Of a DNA stretch of 64,000 nt, positions 52,129-61,155 are shown piece by piece. The position numbers were made by a program, and so were the translations under genes. The DNA lies in NCBI GenBank assembly GCA_944325105.1, contig CALUYW010000008.1, forward strand, positions 1-64,000, written 5' to 3'. Origin of the DNA: Candidatus Gastranaerophilales bacterium (GTDB lineage: Bacteria; Cyanobacteriota; Vampirovibrionia; Gastranaerophilales; Gastranaerophilaceae). Positions within the stretch are counted from its first letter, which is position 1. Every line of letters starts with the position of its first letter. The notes beneath the pieces were generated by a model that saw nothing but the letters and a program-made list of their open reading frames with translations, made no database searches and was not told the origin of the DNA.

Positions 52129-54591
52129 CTATTTAACAACCAAATTAATTAATTTATTCGGTACAACAATTGACTTAACAAGTGTTTTGCCCTCAAGCGA
52201 TTGTTTTATTTTTTCATTTTCAAGAGCCAGTTTTTTTAGTTCCTCTTCAGGTGTGTCAACTGCAATTTCAATCTTGTCGCGGATTTTTCCGTTTACTTGA
52301 AGAATAAAAGTTATATCTGATTGTTTAGCTAAATTTTCGTCATATTTCAGCCATGGTTCATCATGTATTGATGTTTTTGCACCAAGCCCTTCATAAATCG
52401 CTTCACTCATAAACACCGCAACAGGTGAGATGAGCCTTAGAAGGGATAAAAGAGCGAAACTCAAGACATTTTTTTCTATTTTTGATTCGTCACGAATGTA
52501 TTCGTATATGGCGTTTGTAAGCTCTCTGTATCTTGATGTAACAGTGTTAAATTGAAATTCATTTTCAATATCATTTGTAATTTTTTTGATAGATATATGA
52601 ACTTCGCGAAGCAATTTTTCGCTTTCTTTATCAAGATTTTGAGGTATTTGATAATTTAGGTCTATTATATCTTGGAATTTTGAGTACAATCTGTACACGC
52701 GGCACAGGAACTTATAGCAGCCTTCAACGCCTGCGTCAGACCAGTCAAAGTCTCTTGCCGGAGGCGAGTCTGATATAATAAACAACCTTGCTGTATCTGC
52801 GCCGTAGTTTGCAAATATTTCATCAGGGTCTACGGTATTGCCTTTTGATTTAGACATTTTTGAACCGTCTTTTAGTACCATACCTTGAGTTAAAAGGTTT
52901 TTAAACGGTTCGTCAAAATCAAGTAAACCAATGTCTCTTAGAGCTTTTGTAAAGAATCTTGAGTACAGAAGGTGCAAAATAGCATGTTCTATGCCGCCTA
53001 CATATTGGTCAACAGGCAGCCATTTGTTGACAAGTTCTTTATCAAACGCTTTTTTATCGTTGCGAGCATCGGCATAGCGCATATAATACCAACTTGAGCA
53101 CATAAATGTATCCATGGTGTCTGTTTCGCGTTTTGCAGGAGCTCCGCAGATTGGGCATTTTGTATCAATAAATATTTTTGAAGTTAAAATCGGTGATTTT
53201 CCTTGTACGCTAAAGTCAACATCTTCAGGTAACTTGACGGGCAAATCTTCATCAGGAACGGGCACCGTGCCGCATTTGTCACAGTATATAATCGGTATGG
53301 GCGCGCCCCAGTACCTTTGTCTTGAAATTAGCCAATCGCGAAGTCTGTATTGGGTTTTTGCATAGCCAAAGCCCCTGTTTTCGGCAATTTGAGTAACTTT
53401 TTTCTTTGCTTCTTCGCTTGTAAGTCCGTTGCATTCGTCCGAGTTGATAAGTGTGCCGTACTGTGGGTAGCATTTTTGAGGGTCGTCACCTTCGCCTGTT
53501 ATTACTCTTATAACAGGTAAGTTATATTTTTGGGCAAAATCCCAGTCACGCTCATCATGGGCGGGAACTGCCATAACAGCACCCGTTCCGTAGTCAACAA
53601 GAGCATAATCTGCAGTATAAACGGGGCACTCGCGTCCTGTTAAGGGGTTGATAATATGCGTGCCAAGCGCTACACCTGTTTTAACTCGTTCTGTTGAAAG
53701 TCGCTCTATTTCAGACATTTTTCTTGCATTTTCGCGATATTTTTCAACTTCTTCTTTTTGTTCAGGTGTTGTAAGTTTTTCAATATCCGGGTATTCAGGT
53801 GCTACAACAAGATAAGTTATACCGTATGCCGTATCGGGACGTGTTGTGTAGACGGGTATTTCAAGGTTTTCGATTTCTTTAACTTTGAATTTTAAAATCG
53901 TACCAGTTGATTTGCCTATCCAGTTTGCCTGCATGGTTTTTACGTTGTCGCCCCAGCCTGTAAGCTTATCTAAATCTTGGAGCAATGCTTCCGCGTAGTC
54001 AGTGATTTTTAAGAACCATTGCCAAAGGTTTTTCTTTGTAACCTCGTTGTCGCATCTCCAGCATTTGCCATCTATTACCTGTTCGTTTGCAAGTACTGTA
54101 GCACAGTGTTCACACCAGTTAACTGCGGCTTGTTTTTTGTATGCTAGACCTTTTTTATAAAGTTGTAAAAACAACCACTGAGTCCACTTGTAGTAGTCCT
54201 CCTTGCAAGTTGTGACTTCTCTGTCCCAATCGACACTCAGGCCGAGTTTTTTCAATTGCATTTTCATGTATGCAATGTTTTCATCAGTCCACTTTGCGGG
54301 GTTTGCGCCGTGTTGAATGGCTGCGTTTTCTGCAGGAAGACCAAAGCTGTCCCAGCCCATTGGGTGAAGAACATTGTAGCCTTGAGACTTTTTAAATCTT
54401 GCAATTACATCTGTTATTGTATAGTTTCTGACATGTCCCATGTGGAGCTTTCCGCTTGGATATGGAAACATTGAAAGGGCATAATATTTTGGCTTGTCCG
54501 AATCGTCATATGTTTTATGAGGGTTTGTTTTTTCCCATATTTCTAGGCGTTCTTTTTCAATCTGTTGCGGAAAATACTCTTTTTCTAACAC
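52129..54591 (-). CDS. leuS: Leucyl-tRNA synthetase
   Basis: This 820-residue class I synthetase charges tRNA-Leu. The HIGH-type motif is PYPSGKLHMGHV (43-54). Zinc-ribbon cysteines, the CP1 editing domain (TTRPDTAYG, ...HDERDWDFA) and the KMSKS loop (MSKSKGNTVDP, near 577) follow in order, then the anticodon-binding and C-terminal domains. The start is GTG with AAGGA eight bases upstream. It appears as a single gene, flanked by terminators. Confidence 0.97.
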   Translation of the reverse strand: MLEKEYFPQQIEKERLEIWEKTNPHKTYDDSDKPKYYALSMFPYPSGKLHMGHVRNYTITDVIARFKKSQGYNVLHPMGWDSFGLPAENAAIQHGANPAKWTDENIAYMKMQLKKLGLSVDWDREVTTCKEDYYKWTQWLFLQLYKKGLAYKKQAAVNWCEHCATVLANEQVIDGKCWRCDNEVTKKNLWQWFLKITDYAEALLQDLDKLTGWGDNVKTMQANWIGKSTGTILKFKVKEIENLEIPVYTTRPDTAYGITYLVVAPEYPDIEKLTTPEQKEEVEKYRENARKMSEIERLSTERVKTGVALGTHIINPLTGRECPVYTADYALVDYGTGAVMAVPAHDERDWDFAQKYNLPVIRVITGEGDDPQKCYPQYGTLINSDECNGLTSEEAKKKVTQIAENRGFGYAKTQYRLRDWLISRQRYWGAPIPIIYCDKCGTVPVPDEDLPVKLPEDVDFSVQGKSPILTSKIFIDTKCPICGAPAKRETDTMDTFMCSSWYYMRYADARNDKKAFDKELVNKWLPVDQYVGGIEHAILHLLYSRFFTKALRDIGLLDFDEPFKNLLTQGMVLKDGSKMSKSKGNTVDPDEIFANYGADTARLFIISDSPPARDFDWSDAGVEGCYKFLCRVYRLYSKFQDIIDLNYQIPQNLDKESEKLLREVHISIKKITNDIENEFQFNTVTSRYRELTNAIYEYIRDESKIEKNVLSFALLSLLRLISPVAVFMSEAIYEGLGAKTSIHDEPWLKYDENLAKQSDITFILQVNGKIRDKIEIAVDTPEEELKKLALENEKIKQSLEGKTLVKSIVVPNKLINLVVK

Positions 54592-54643
54592 GTTCTAATT
54601 CCTTTTAATTTATTATTTTACCTGTTTATTATACCGTAAAAAT

Positions 54644-54679
54644 AAAAAAACGGGCGCATTTTTTACCTGGAGTGCGCCC
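54644..54679 (-). terminator. Leftward terminator of the prepilin-like gene
   Basis: On the minus strand GGGCGCA and TGCGCCC form a perfect stem followed by G and seven T. Confidence 0.85.
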
Positions 54680-54702
54680 TTAAATAAAGATACGAAATTT
54701 TT

Positions 54703-57114
54703 TTAATACTCTGCCCAATACAGATACACGTACCCGTTTCCACCTTGTGCACCATAACCGGGGCTTGTGTGAAGTGTAGTATCCTCACTCCATCCGCCTC
54801 CGCCACCGCCGGCGCCTGCTGAGCCGTATTCAGAAGCGTCAAATACATCCCCCGGAGCTATAAAGATTGAGTATGTTCCGTTTACGGTTGTATTTGTGCA
54901 TATTGAACTGTCAACAAACAAGCCTCCGCAGCCGCCTTTTGTGTTAAGTCCAGATGTACCGCCTACACCTCCGTATGAACCGCCGTAGGGATTTTCAACA
55001 GTTGGTGTTATCGCCTCTGCGCTTGAACCGTCTAAACCGTTTTTATGAGTTAATTTATACTTATCGGCAGCATTTGTGCTTACAATACCTCTTGCCCCGC
55101 CTGTACCTTGTACAACATCTTGAGAAGCAGTTTGTGAAGTACCTACATTACCTCCGGCACCACCGCTTAGTGAATATGTGACAGAGTCAAATGTAATGGA
55201 TGATGTACCGCCATCACCACCCTTAGCGGATATTGCACCACCTGCACCACCTGCACCAACGCGTATAGTGTATGTAGTACCGCTACTAACTCTTATACCC
55301 TCAATCTTTGCAAAGGCTCCGCCTCCGCCACCACCACCGCCTGCAGCTTGATACATAAGGTCATATTTAATTTCAACTATCCCATTTGCACCCTTGCCGC
55401 CTGCACCGCGATAAGCTGTAGTAGTTGAACCTGATGTTACAAATCTTACGGTACCGCCACCGCCTCCTGCTCCCCAGAGCGAGCCGTTGTAGCCGCTCTG
55501 ACTTGAACTTGAGCCGCCTGCTCCACCACCTGTCAGTGTGGAAGAATTATACATTGAACCCCCGCCTGCTCCTCCGTTTGCAGCGGCCGTAGAATCTGTT
55601 ATCTTGCCCCCGTTATTTCCCGCAGGGCCATATCCGGTACAGTTTGTAGCTACCCATGATGTACCGTTGTATATTTGACATGTGTTAATTGCTTTTTGTG
55701 CACCACCCGTACCTGCAGCAGTTGAAGCACCTTTTGCACCAACACCTGCATTGCCTCCGGGGACTTTAAGTCCCCATTTTAGAACATTTGCCTTATCGTA
55801 AACATAGATATATGAAGTTCCGCCTGCAGAACCTGATGAGGCATTTGTGCCCGAAGATGTTGCGGCGGCTCCGCCGCCACCTCCTGCAGCAGCGTACATT
55901 ACTATTTTTCCATCCACGTTACTTGTTATTATATCGTCGGGGATTTGATAGTTTTTAAAGTATGGGGCGCCGCCGCCACCGCCGGCGCCGAAAGAGTTGT
56001 ATATCATGGCTATACTGTCTAATACGCAACGGCCTGAAAAGGCATATCGTGGATCATCGCTAGTTTCGTTGAACGAACCTTGGTAGAGGTCTCTACGATA
56101 GTAATTCTTGCCATTGGTGCTGGATGACCAGATATGACCCGGGTAACAGTGACTATCCAGCGACCCTGTGCAAACGCCTGAGTTGTGGTAGCACCAAGCG
56201 GAACCATAACCACTTCTGACATCACAAAGTCTAAGACCGTTATCACCCTGGTTTCTTGAAATAGTTGTAATGTTAGATGCCCATTTAGATAGTTCATCTC
56301 TTGTTGGCATACGCCAATCACCTGCTTTAGTTCCTGCGTATGCTAAGAGCTGACAGGAAAAGTTTACTGCTTGCCAAGTGCACATCGTTCTATTACAACC
56401 ACTGTAGCTTGTGTCTGTTGAGTTGCAGCTACTGGACGTTTTTCCTCTCCAACAACATGTATTTGCCGAGCAGTTAGTACCCGTGCTTACTGTTATAACA
56501 CTTGTCGCTATGCCACCGTTTGCAGCACCGGGGATATCACCTACGTTATATTTTGTTACACAAACCCCTTTGCCGTTTTGAGCAGATGTAAGGTATTTTG
56601 CCTGATAAGGGTCGCAGTCTGCCTGAGAAGCGGGCGCACTTGAATACTGCTTATAGGCTCCGCCGCCTCCTCCTCCGCCTCCGCCTGCGAGGTAGGTAAC
56701 TGTGAAGTTTTTCATACCTCTTGTTATTTTTAGTTCTTGAGATTTTGCACTTCCTATTGTTGCGTTAGAAGTTGTTACTTTTTTATTATATTGAATAGTA
56801 GGTTGAGTAGCACCTGCCCCTCCACCACCGCCTGACACAACAAGGGCGTTAATTTCCCTTACGCCTTCAGGAACGGTAAACTTACAATCAAGTGAGTTTT
56901 CAACTCCTGAAACTTCCGTGCAATCGGGGTCATTTTTATCATAAAGATAAAGATGGGTCGCATTTTTTAATTGAGCAAGCTTAAAATCATCGGTAGCTCT
57001 TCTTGTTAAAACAGGTGCTAAAACCACCATGACCACCGAGATAATCAAGACTGAAACCAATAATTCAGCCAAAGTAAACCCGTCTTGGGCTTTGCGAGTG
57101 TTTCGCAGAGTCAT
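54703..57114 (-). CDS. Prepilin-type N-terminus fused to glycine-rich adhesin-like protein with a lectin-like insert
   Basis: This 803-residue protein starts as a type IV/II pseudopilin: prepilin-peptidase site DG|FTLAE (Gly12-Phe13, Glu at mature position 5) and a hydrophobic helix to about residue 34. The rest is unlike any pilin. Residues about 90-150 and 375-800 are dominated by Gly runs alternating with short beta strands. At about 215-365 lies a Cys-rich domain with DWRMPTRDEL (266-275), IWSSS (328-332) and GRCV (361-364), the marks of DUF1566/FISUMP domains, which have a C-type-lectin-like fold. It probably forms an adhesive tip or a minor surface pilin. Confidence 0.8.
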   Translation of the reverse strand: MTLRNTRKAQDGFTLAELLVSVLIISVVMVVLAPVLTRRATDDFKLAQLKNATHLYLYDKNDPDCTEVSGVENSLDCKFTVPEGVREINALVVSGGGGGAGATQPTIQYNKKVTTSNATIGSAKSQELKITRGMKNFTVTYLAGGGGGGGGGAYKQYSSAPASQADCDPYQAKYLTSAQNGKGVCVTKYNVGDIPGAANGGIATSVITVSTGTNCSANTCCWRGKTSSSCNSTDTSYSGCNRTMCTWQAVNFSCQLLAYAGTKAGDWRMPTRDELSKWASNITTISRNQGDNGLRLCDVRSGYGSAWCYHNSGVCTGSLDSHCYPGHIWSSSTNGKNYYRRDLYQGSFNETSDDPRYAFSGRCVLDSIAMIYNSFGAGGGGGAPYFKNYQIPDDIITSNVDGKIVMYAAAGGGGGAAATSSGTNASSGSAGGTSYIYVYDKANVLKWGLKVPGGNAGVGAKGASTAAGTGGAQKAINTCQIYNGTSWVATNCTGYGPAGNNGGKITDSTAAANGGAGGGSMYNSSTLTGGGAGGSSSSQSGYNGSLWGAGGGGGTVRFVTSGSTTTAYRGAGGKGANGIVEIKYDLMYQAAGGGGGGGGAFAKIEGIRVSSGTTYTIRVGAGGAGGAISAKGGDGGTSSITFDSVTYSLSGGAGGNVGTSQTASQDVVQGTGGARGIVSTNAADKYKLTHKNGLDGSSAEAITPTVENPYGGSYGGVGGTSGLNTKGGCGGLFVDSSICTNTTVNGTYSIFIAPGDVFDASEYGSAGAGGGGGGWSEDTTLHTSPGYGAQGGNGYVYLYWAEY

Positions 57115-57196
57115 TCTACTACCCTTTCATATCTTAATTCGCATTATTGTTAAACATTAAAAAATACAAAATTTTAATGTAGTAATTTAAATATAT

Positions 57197-57239
57197 AATG
57201 TTGTGCAATAAAAATCAAGAAAATTTAATGTACAACATT
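57197..57239. promoter_or_regulatory. Possible operator of the XRE regulator
   Basis: AATGTTGT (57197-57204) is repeated inverted as ACAACATT (57232-57239), just upstream of the regulator gene and between it and the divergent prepilin gene. Confidence 0.35.
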
Positions 57240-57256
57240 GTGTATTTTGTTTACAA

Positions 57257-57613
57257 ATGGTTAAGAATATAGAAATGAGCCAAGAATACGACATAAAAAA
57301 GAAACTGGGGGATAGGATAAAATTTTTAAGAAAGCAAAAAAACTTTACTCAGGAGTTTTTTGCTGAAAAAATTAACATTGAACCGCAAAGTTTAAGTAAT
57401 ATTGAGCGCGGGAAATTTGCCCCATCGATTGAAACGCTGCAAAAAATAGCAACGGCGCTTTGTGTACAACCATATGAACTGTATTTATTTGAGGCAATTG
57501 CTCCGATAAAAGAGATAAAAAACGAGTTAATAAGGGCAATAAACGAGAGTGACGCGCTTGCCTTAGATTTATACAATCATTATATTTCTCAAAAACCAAA
57601 AGCACTCCGTTAA
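57257..57613 (+). CDS. XRE-family helix-turn-helix transcription regulator
   Basis: This 118-residue regulator has an HTH_3 domain at about 15-72 (RIKFLRKQKNFTQEFFAEKINIEPQSLSNIERGKFAPSIETLQKIA) and a short helical C-terminal extension. ATG at 57275 is an alternative start. It is divergent from the prepilin-like gene across about 140 bases that contain an inverted repeat, so it may regulate that gene and itself (inference). Confidence 0.85.
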   Translation: MVKNIEMSQEYDIKKKLGDRIKFLRKQKNFTQEFFAEKINIEPQSLSNIERGKFAPSIETLQKIATALCVQPYELYLFEAIAPIKEIKNELIRAINESDALALDLYNHYISQKPKALR

Positions 57614-57630
57614 TGAGGCGGAGCGCTTTT
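57598..57630. terminator. Bidirectional terminator between the regulator and rpsT
   Basis: AAAAGCACTCCG pairs with CGGAGCGCTTTT with one mismatch. The regulator stop codon lies in the loop. Confidence 0.85.
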
Positions 57631-57649
57631 GATAATGGTTAAATGCAAA

Positions 57650-57916
57650 CTATTTTTGAGCTAATTTGTTAATTGCTTTTGTTAAGCGAGATTTTTTTCT
57701 TGCAGCGGTATTTCTGTGAAGAATACCTTTGCTTACAGCTTTGTCGCAAAGTTGGTAAACTTTAGAAATTGCTTGTGCAAGTTCTTTTTCATCGCCTTTT
57801 ACTAAAGAAAGTGCTTTTTTAACCGCAGTTTTGATTGAAGATTTAAAAGCAACATTTCTTTCAGTGTTTCTTTTAGCAACCAATACTCTTTTTTTTGCAG
57901 ATTTAATATTTGCCAT
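57650..57916 (-). CDS. rpsT: 30S ribosomal protein S20
   Basis: This 88-residue basic protein binds 16S rRNA early in small-subunit assembly. Features are the start MANIKSAKKRVLVAKRN, the central KTAVKKAL and the C-terminal GILHRNTAARKKSRLTK. AAAGGGAAA precedes the ATG. Confidence 0.97.
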   Translation of the reverse strand: MANIKSAKKRVLVAKRNTERNVAFKSSIKTAVKKALSLVKGDEKELAQAISKVYQLCDKAVSKGILHRNTAARKKSRLTKAINKLAQK

Positions 57917-57985
57917 TGTTTTTTCCCTTTCGCATAATAAACTATTGTTTTTCTGCAGAGGATTAGTGAGTCAAGTATATAATAC

Positions 57986-58378
57986 TTAAAAAGAAAAATT
58001 GTTGCAATATATCATGTAGAATTTTTGGGCGAATATAAGTGAGGCAATTAGAACTGATGTCACGGCAGAAAATAGTACCGCTCCTGCTGCGATGTCTTTT
58101 GCCAGTTTGGCGAGCTTTGCCCAGCGCCCCTTATAGTAGGCATCTATTACAAATTCAAAAACCGAGTTAAAAAGCTCGCATATTAACACAAGTGCATTTG
58201 AAAAGATTAAAAGGCAAAATTCTACAATGCTTACCTTGAGAAAAACCGCAATGGAGAGTATTAAAAGAGCTATTATTATGTGTTTTCTAAAATTGCGCTC
58301 TGATTTAAAGGCAAGTCTAAGCCCGTTTAGGGCATACATTGCACTTCGCATAAAGCTTCTGGATTGAAATTTTTTCAT
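57986..58378 (-). CDS. dgkA: Diacylglycerol/undecaprenol kinase
   Basis: This 130-residue membrane kinase of the DgkA family has three membrane helices and the motifs GLRLAFKSERNFRKH, an active-site helix ELFNSVFEFVID (the usual motif reads ExxNTAxE) and AKDIAAGAVL. Gram-positive-type members with this N-terminus phosphorylate undecaprenol. It overlaps the ybeY stop by four bases, the conserved pgpH-ybeY-dgkA order seen in many bacteria. Confidence 0.92.
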   Translation of the reverse strand: MKKFQSRSFMRSAMYALNGLRLAFKSERNFRKHIIIALLILSIAVFLKVSIVEFCLLIFSNALVLICELFNSVFEFVIDAYYKGRWAKLAKLAKDIAAGAVLFSAVTSVLIASLIFAQKFYMIYCNNFSF

Positions 58379-58866
58379 AAATTTTTAATTACAAATTCCT
58401 GAACTCCCACAACAAAATCATAATCTTTTTGTTCTAAATGGTCAAATCCCAGCAGGTGCAAAATACCGTGCGTTATAAGTGTGTAGAGTTCTTTTTCAAG
58501 TGTATTGTTGTTCTCTTGAGCCTGTCTTATAAGGGTGTCTATACTTATAATAACCTCTCCAAGCTCGATTCTATCATTTTGTATGATTGAATTTTCATCA
58601 TCCGCAAAAAGAGCAAAAGTTATGACATCCGTTGATTTGTCTTTTTGGCGGTAATCCCTGTTTATTTCTTGAATTAAATTGTCGTTGCAAAAAGAAAGTT
58701 CAAAAGAAAGTGTTGAATACTCGCAATTGCAAACAGCGCTTTTTGAAGCGACTTCAGGTATATTAAAAAGCAGATTGATTATTTTATCAACAGTGTTTTT
58801 TATATCGCTTTTTTTAACAGGAAGTCTGAGTTTATTTAAGACATTAATCTCAATTTTAGTTTTCAT
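58375..58866 (-). CDS. ybeY: Endoribonuclease YbeY
   Basis: YbeY is a zinc endoribonuclease for 16S rRNA 3'-end maturation and ribosome quality control. The zinc motif is ITHGILHLLGFDH (H-x3-H-x5-H) preceded by STDVITFALF and GEVIIS. The start is taken as ATG at 58866 (MKTKIEINVLNK), inside the end of pgpH by 11 bases; ATG at 58890 and TTG at 58896 are in frame upstream. The 163 residues fit the family. Confidence 0.95.
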   Translation of the reverse strand: MKTKIEINVLNKLRLPVKKSDIKNTVDKIINLLFNIPEVASKSAVCNCEYSTLSFELSFCNDNLIQEINRDYRQKDKSTDVITFALFADDENSIIQNDRIELGEVIISIDTLIRQAQENNNTLEKELYTLITHGILHLLGFDHLEQKDYDFVVGVQEFVIKNL

Positions 58867-61084
58867 CGTTTTTTGAGTTATTTTCGCCATTTTCAAGACG
58901 TTGTTCCTGTTTTTTAATCTTGTCCATTATTCTTTTTTCAAGCTTTTCTTCTTTTGTGGGTTGCAGCTTGATTTTGTTTTTATCTTCAAACTCGCTCAGT
59001 ATATTTTCTTGATATTTAATCCTATCATGTTGCATGCCGCGCAAAATTCTGTTGAATGTGTTTGCGATAAGCTTAATATCTTTAAGTGTCAACGGGCTAT
59101 CGGAGAGTTGTCCGTCATTTAGTCTTTCTGTGATTATTTTATTAATCATGTTTTCAATTTGCTCTTGAGACGGGTTTTTAAGAGAGCGAACAGCACTTTC
59201 TACGGCGTCTGCCAACATAAGTATGGCTGTTTCTTTCATAAGGGGTTTGGGCCCCGGGTAGCGGAACTGTTCTTCTTGAACATTTTCCTTTCCCTCAAGG
59301 TCTACGGCTTGTTTGTAGAAGTGTCCTGCAAGACCTTCTCCGTGGTGTTGTTGTATAAAATCTATAATAACCTGCGGCAAACCGTATTCTTTTGCAAGCT
59401 CTACACCGTCTTTTGTGTGTGAAGTGATAACCATTTTAGAAAGACGCGGATTGAGCTTTGTATGAGGGTTTTCTATTCCAAAGTAAGATTGGTTTTCAAT
59501 GAAAAACAATGGGCGTTTTAGTTTTCCTATATCATGGTAAAATGCACCGACACGAGCAAGGATTGGGTTTGCACCGATTGCCTCTGCTGCAGCCTCACAA
59601 AGATTTGCAACCATTAAAGAGTGGTGATAAGTCCCCGGGGCCTTGTATTGCAGTTTAGATAGTAGTTCTTGGTTGTGGTCGGCAAGTTCAATAAGTCCGT
59701 ATGGTGTTACTATCTTAAATACATTTTCAATTATTGGGAGCACACCAAGGGCTATAATGCTGGAGAAAAGGCCGTTTAAAAATCCTGCCGTAGCGTTGGA
59801 TAAGAAAGAAAGATTTGTAAATATTTCAAACTGCTCTTCAAACAGTGCAATAAGCATAATAGAAAGAAATATAACCGCACCTACTTCAAGTCCGCATTTA
59901 ATTATATCAAAGCGCTTGGTGTAGCAGATTTTTGAAACCGAATATGCTGCCATAATTGATGAAAATACAAACACGGCAGTAATTTGCGGGTCGAGAAAAA
60001 GGGTTAATGACAGCAATGACAAAAGCAGAATTGAAGCTAAAAATGCTACAATCGGATTTGTGAAAATTGCTATTATTATGGTAAAAGCAGGGAAGGGCAT
60101 ATAATAGTTTTGAATTGTATCAAGTGGGGTTATTAGTACGCAAATGTATGTCAATACTATGGAAAACGCCCCTATGATAGCTAAGTACTGAGGGGTAAAG
60201 TATCTTTTTTCATACTTTTTCATGTACAAGACCAAAAACAACATGGCCAGACAAGTTATGAAAAATACACCAAAAATCCCGCCCTTGTTAAGTTCAAAGG
60301 CGTTGTAGCCTGATTTTTTAAGAGCTTCTCTTTTGACTTGAGTTAACTGTTCGCCTACGTCTAAAATTTTATCTCCTTTTTTAAAGGTTACAATGTATGG
60401 TTTAACTGAGTTTACGGCGTTTTTTCTTGCAATTTCGGTTGCGTATTCATCAACTATTAAGTTTGGCATAATAACGTGTTCAAGTATGCCGGAAATAGGT
60501 CTTATCTGGCTTCTCCTCAGGTTTTGTCCAAGTTTTGAAATAATATAATTATCTGATGCTAAAAGGTCTATGTCTGTTTCGTTTATTCCTGTTCTTAAAA
60601 GCTCATCTAAGATAAATTTTGAATTGCCGAATGTTGCCGCAAGGCTTTGGGGCGTGGTGTTAAGCAAGTAGTTTGCAACCGCCTCTTCTTTTTGTGAATC
60701 TTGTATCTCAAGGTAAACACACAGTTCTTTAAATTTTGAATCGTATTTTGAGTTTTGGTTTCTAATTCTTTTTACGTTATCTTGCAAAGATTGCAGGCTT
60801 GTCTTTAAATAGTTGTCCTCAACAGGTGTGACAACCGGTCTTATTTTGTTTGAAACTTCGCGTTTAACAAGTTCTGTTTTTTGTGTGTCAACAACTTCTA
60901 TATTCCTCTTTGCAATTATTTGTTTTTTGCTGATACCGTTTTCAATAATATTTTGGTACAGATAATATCTTGATGACAATATTGCGGTTATTACTATTGC
61001 AACAACCAAAAATGCAAGTACCGACAAGAAAGAAGAGGAGTGAAACACTCCGTTTTTATCAAATATTTTTTCAATTTTTCCCAT
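58856..61084 (-). CDS. pgpH: PgpH-type cyclic-di-AMP phosphodiesterase (7TMR-HD)
   Basis: This protein of about 742 residues has one N-terminal membrane helix, an extracytoplasmic 7TMR-HDED domain (to about 255), seven membrane helices (about 270-455) and a cytoplasmic HD domain with YHHSLMVANL, HDIGK (near 516) and QQHHGEG. PgpH hydrolyses c-di-AMP and so affects potassium and osmotic balance. The upstream in-frame ATG (61117) overlaps promoter-like AT-rich sequence, so ATG at 61084 (MGKIEKIF) is preferred, with GTGGTG before it. It leads the pgpH-ybeY-dgkA operon. Confidence 0.95.
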   Translation of the reverse strand: MGKIEKIFDKNGVFHSSSFLSVLAFLVVAIVITAILSSRYYLYQNIIENGISKKQIIAKRNIEVVDTQKTELVKREVSNKIRPVVTPVEDNYLKTSLQSLQDNVKRIRNQNSKYDSKFKELCVYLEIQDSQKEEAVANYLLNTTPQSLAATFGNSKFILDELLRTGINETDIDLLASDNYIISKLGQNLRRSQIRPISGILEHVIMPNLIVDEYATEIARKNAVNSVKPYIVTFKKGDKILDVGEQLTQVKREALKKSGYNAFELNKGGIFGVFFITCLAMLFLVLYMKKYEKRYFTPQYLAIIGAFSIVLTYICVLITPLDTIQNYYMPFPAFTIIIAIFTNPIVAFLASILLLSLLSLTLFLDPQITAVFVFSSIMAAYSVSKICYTKRFDIIKCGLEVGAVIFLSIMLIALFEEQFEIFTNLSFLSNATAGFLNGLFSSIIALGVLPIIENVFKIVTPYGLIELADHNQELLSKLQYKAPGTYHHSLMVANLCEAAAEAIGANPILARVGAFYHDIGKLKRPLFFIENQSYFGIENPHTKLNPRLSKMVITSHTKDGVELAKEYGLPQVIIDFIQQHHGEGLAGHFYKQAVDLEGKENVQEEQFRYPGPKPLMKETAILMLADAVESAVRSLKNPSQEQIENMINKIITERLNDGQLSDSPLTLKDIKLIANTFNRILRGMQHDRIKYQENILSEFEDKNKIKLQPTKEEKLEKRIMDKIKKQEQRLENGENNSKNDEN

Positions 61085-61142
61085 TTTCACCACACTGAAT
61101 ATAATATAATGTAACATTATTATACAATAATTTTTTTTGTTA

Positions 61143-61148
61143 TATACT
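61143..61148 (+). promoter_or_regulatory. -10 element of the GH13 gene (leaderless start)
   Basis: TATACT ends seven bases before the ATG at 61156. Confidence 0.5.
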
Positions 61149-61155
61149 ATATACC

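Noticed and set aside
54703-57114. A diversity-generating retroelement target, suggested by the lectin-like domain
   Set aside because: No reverse transcriptase, template repeat or accessory gene is visible in the window, and the domain is not at the C-terminus.
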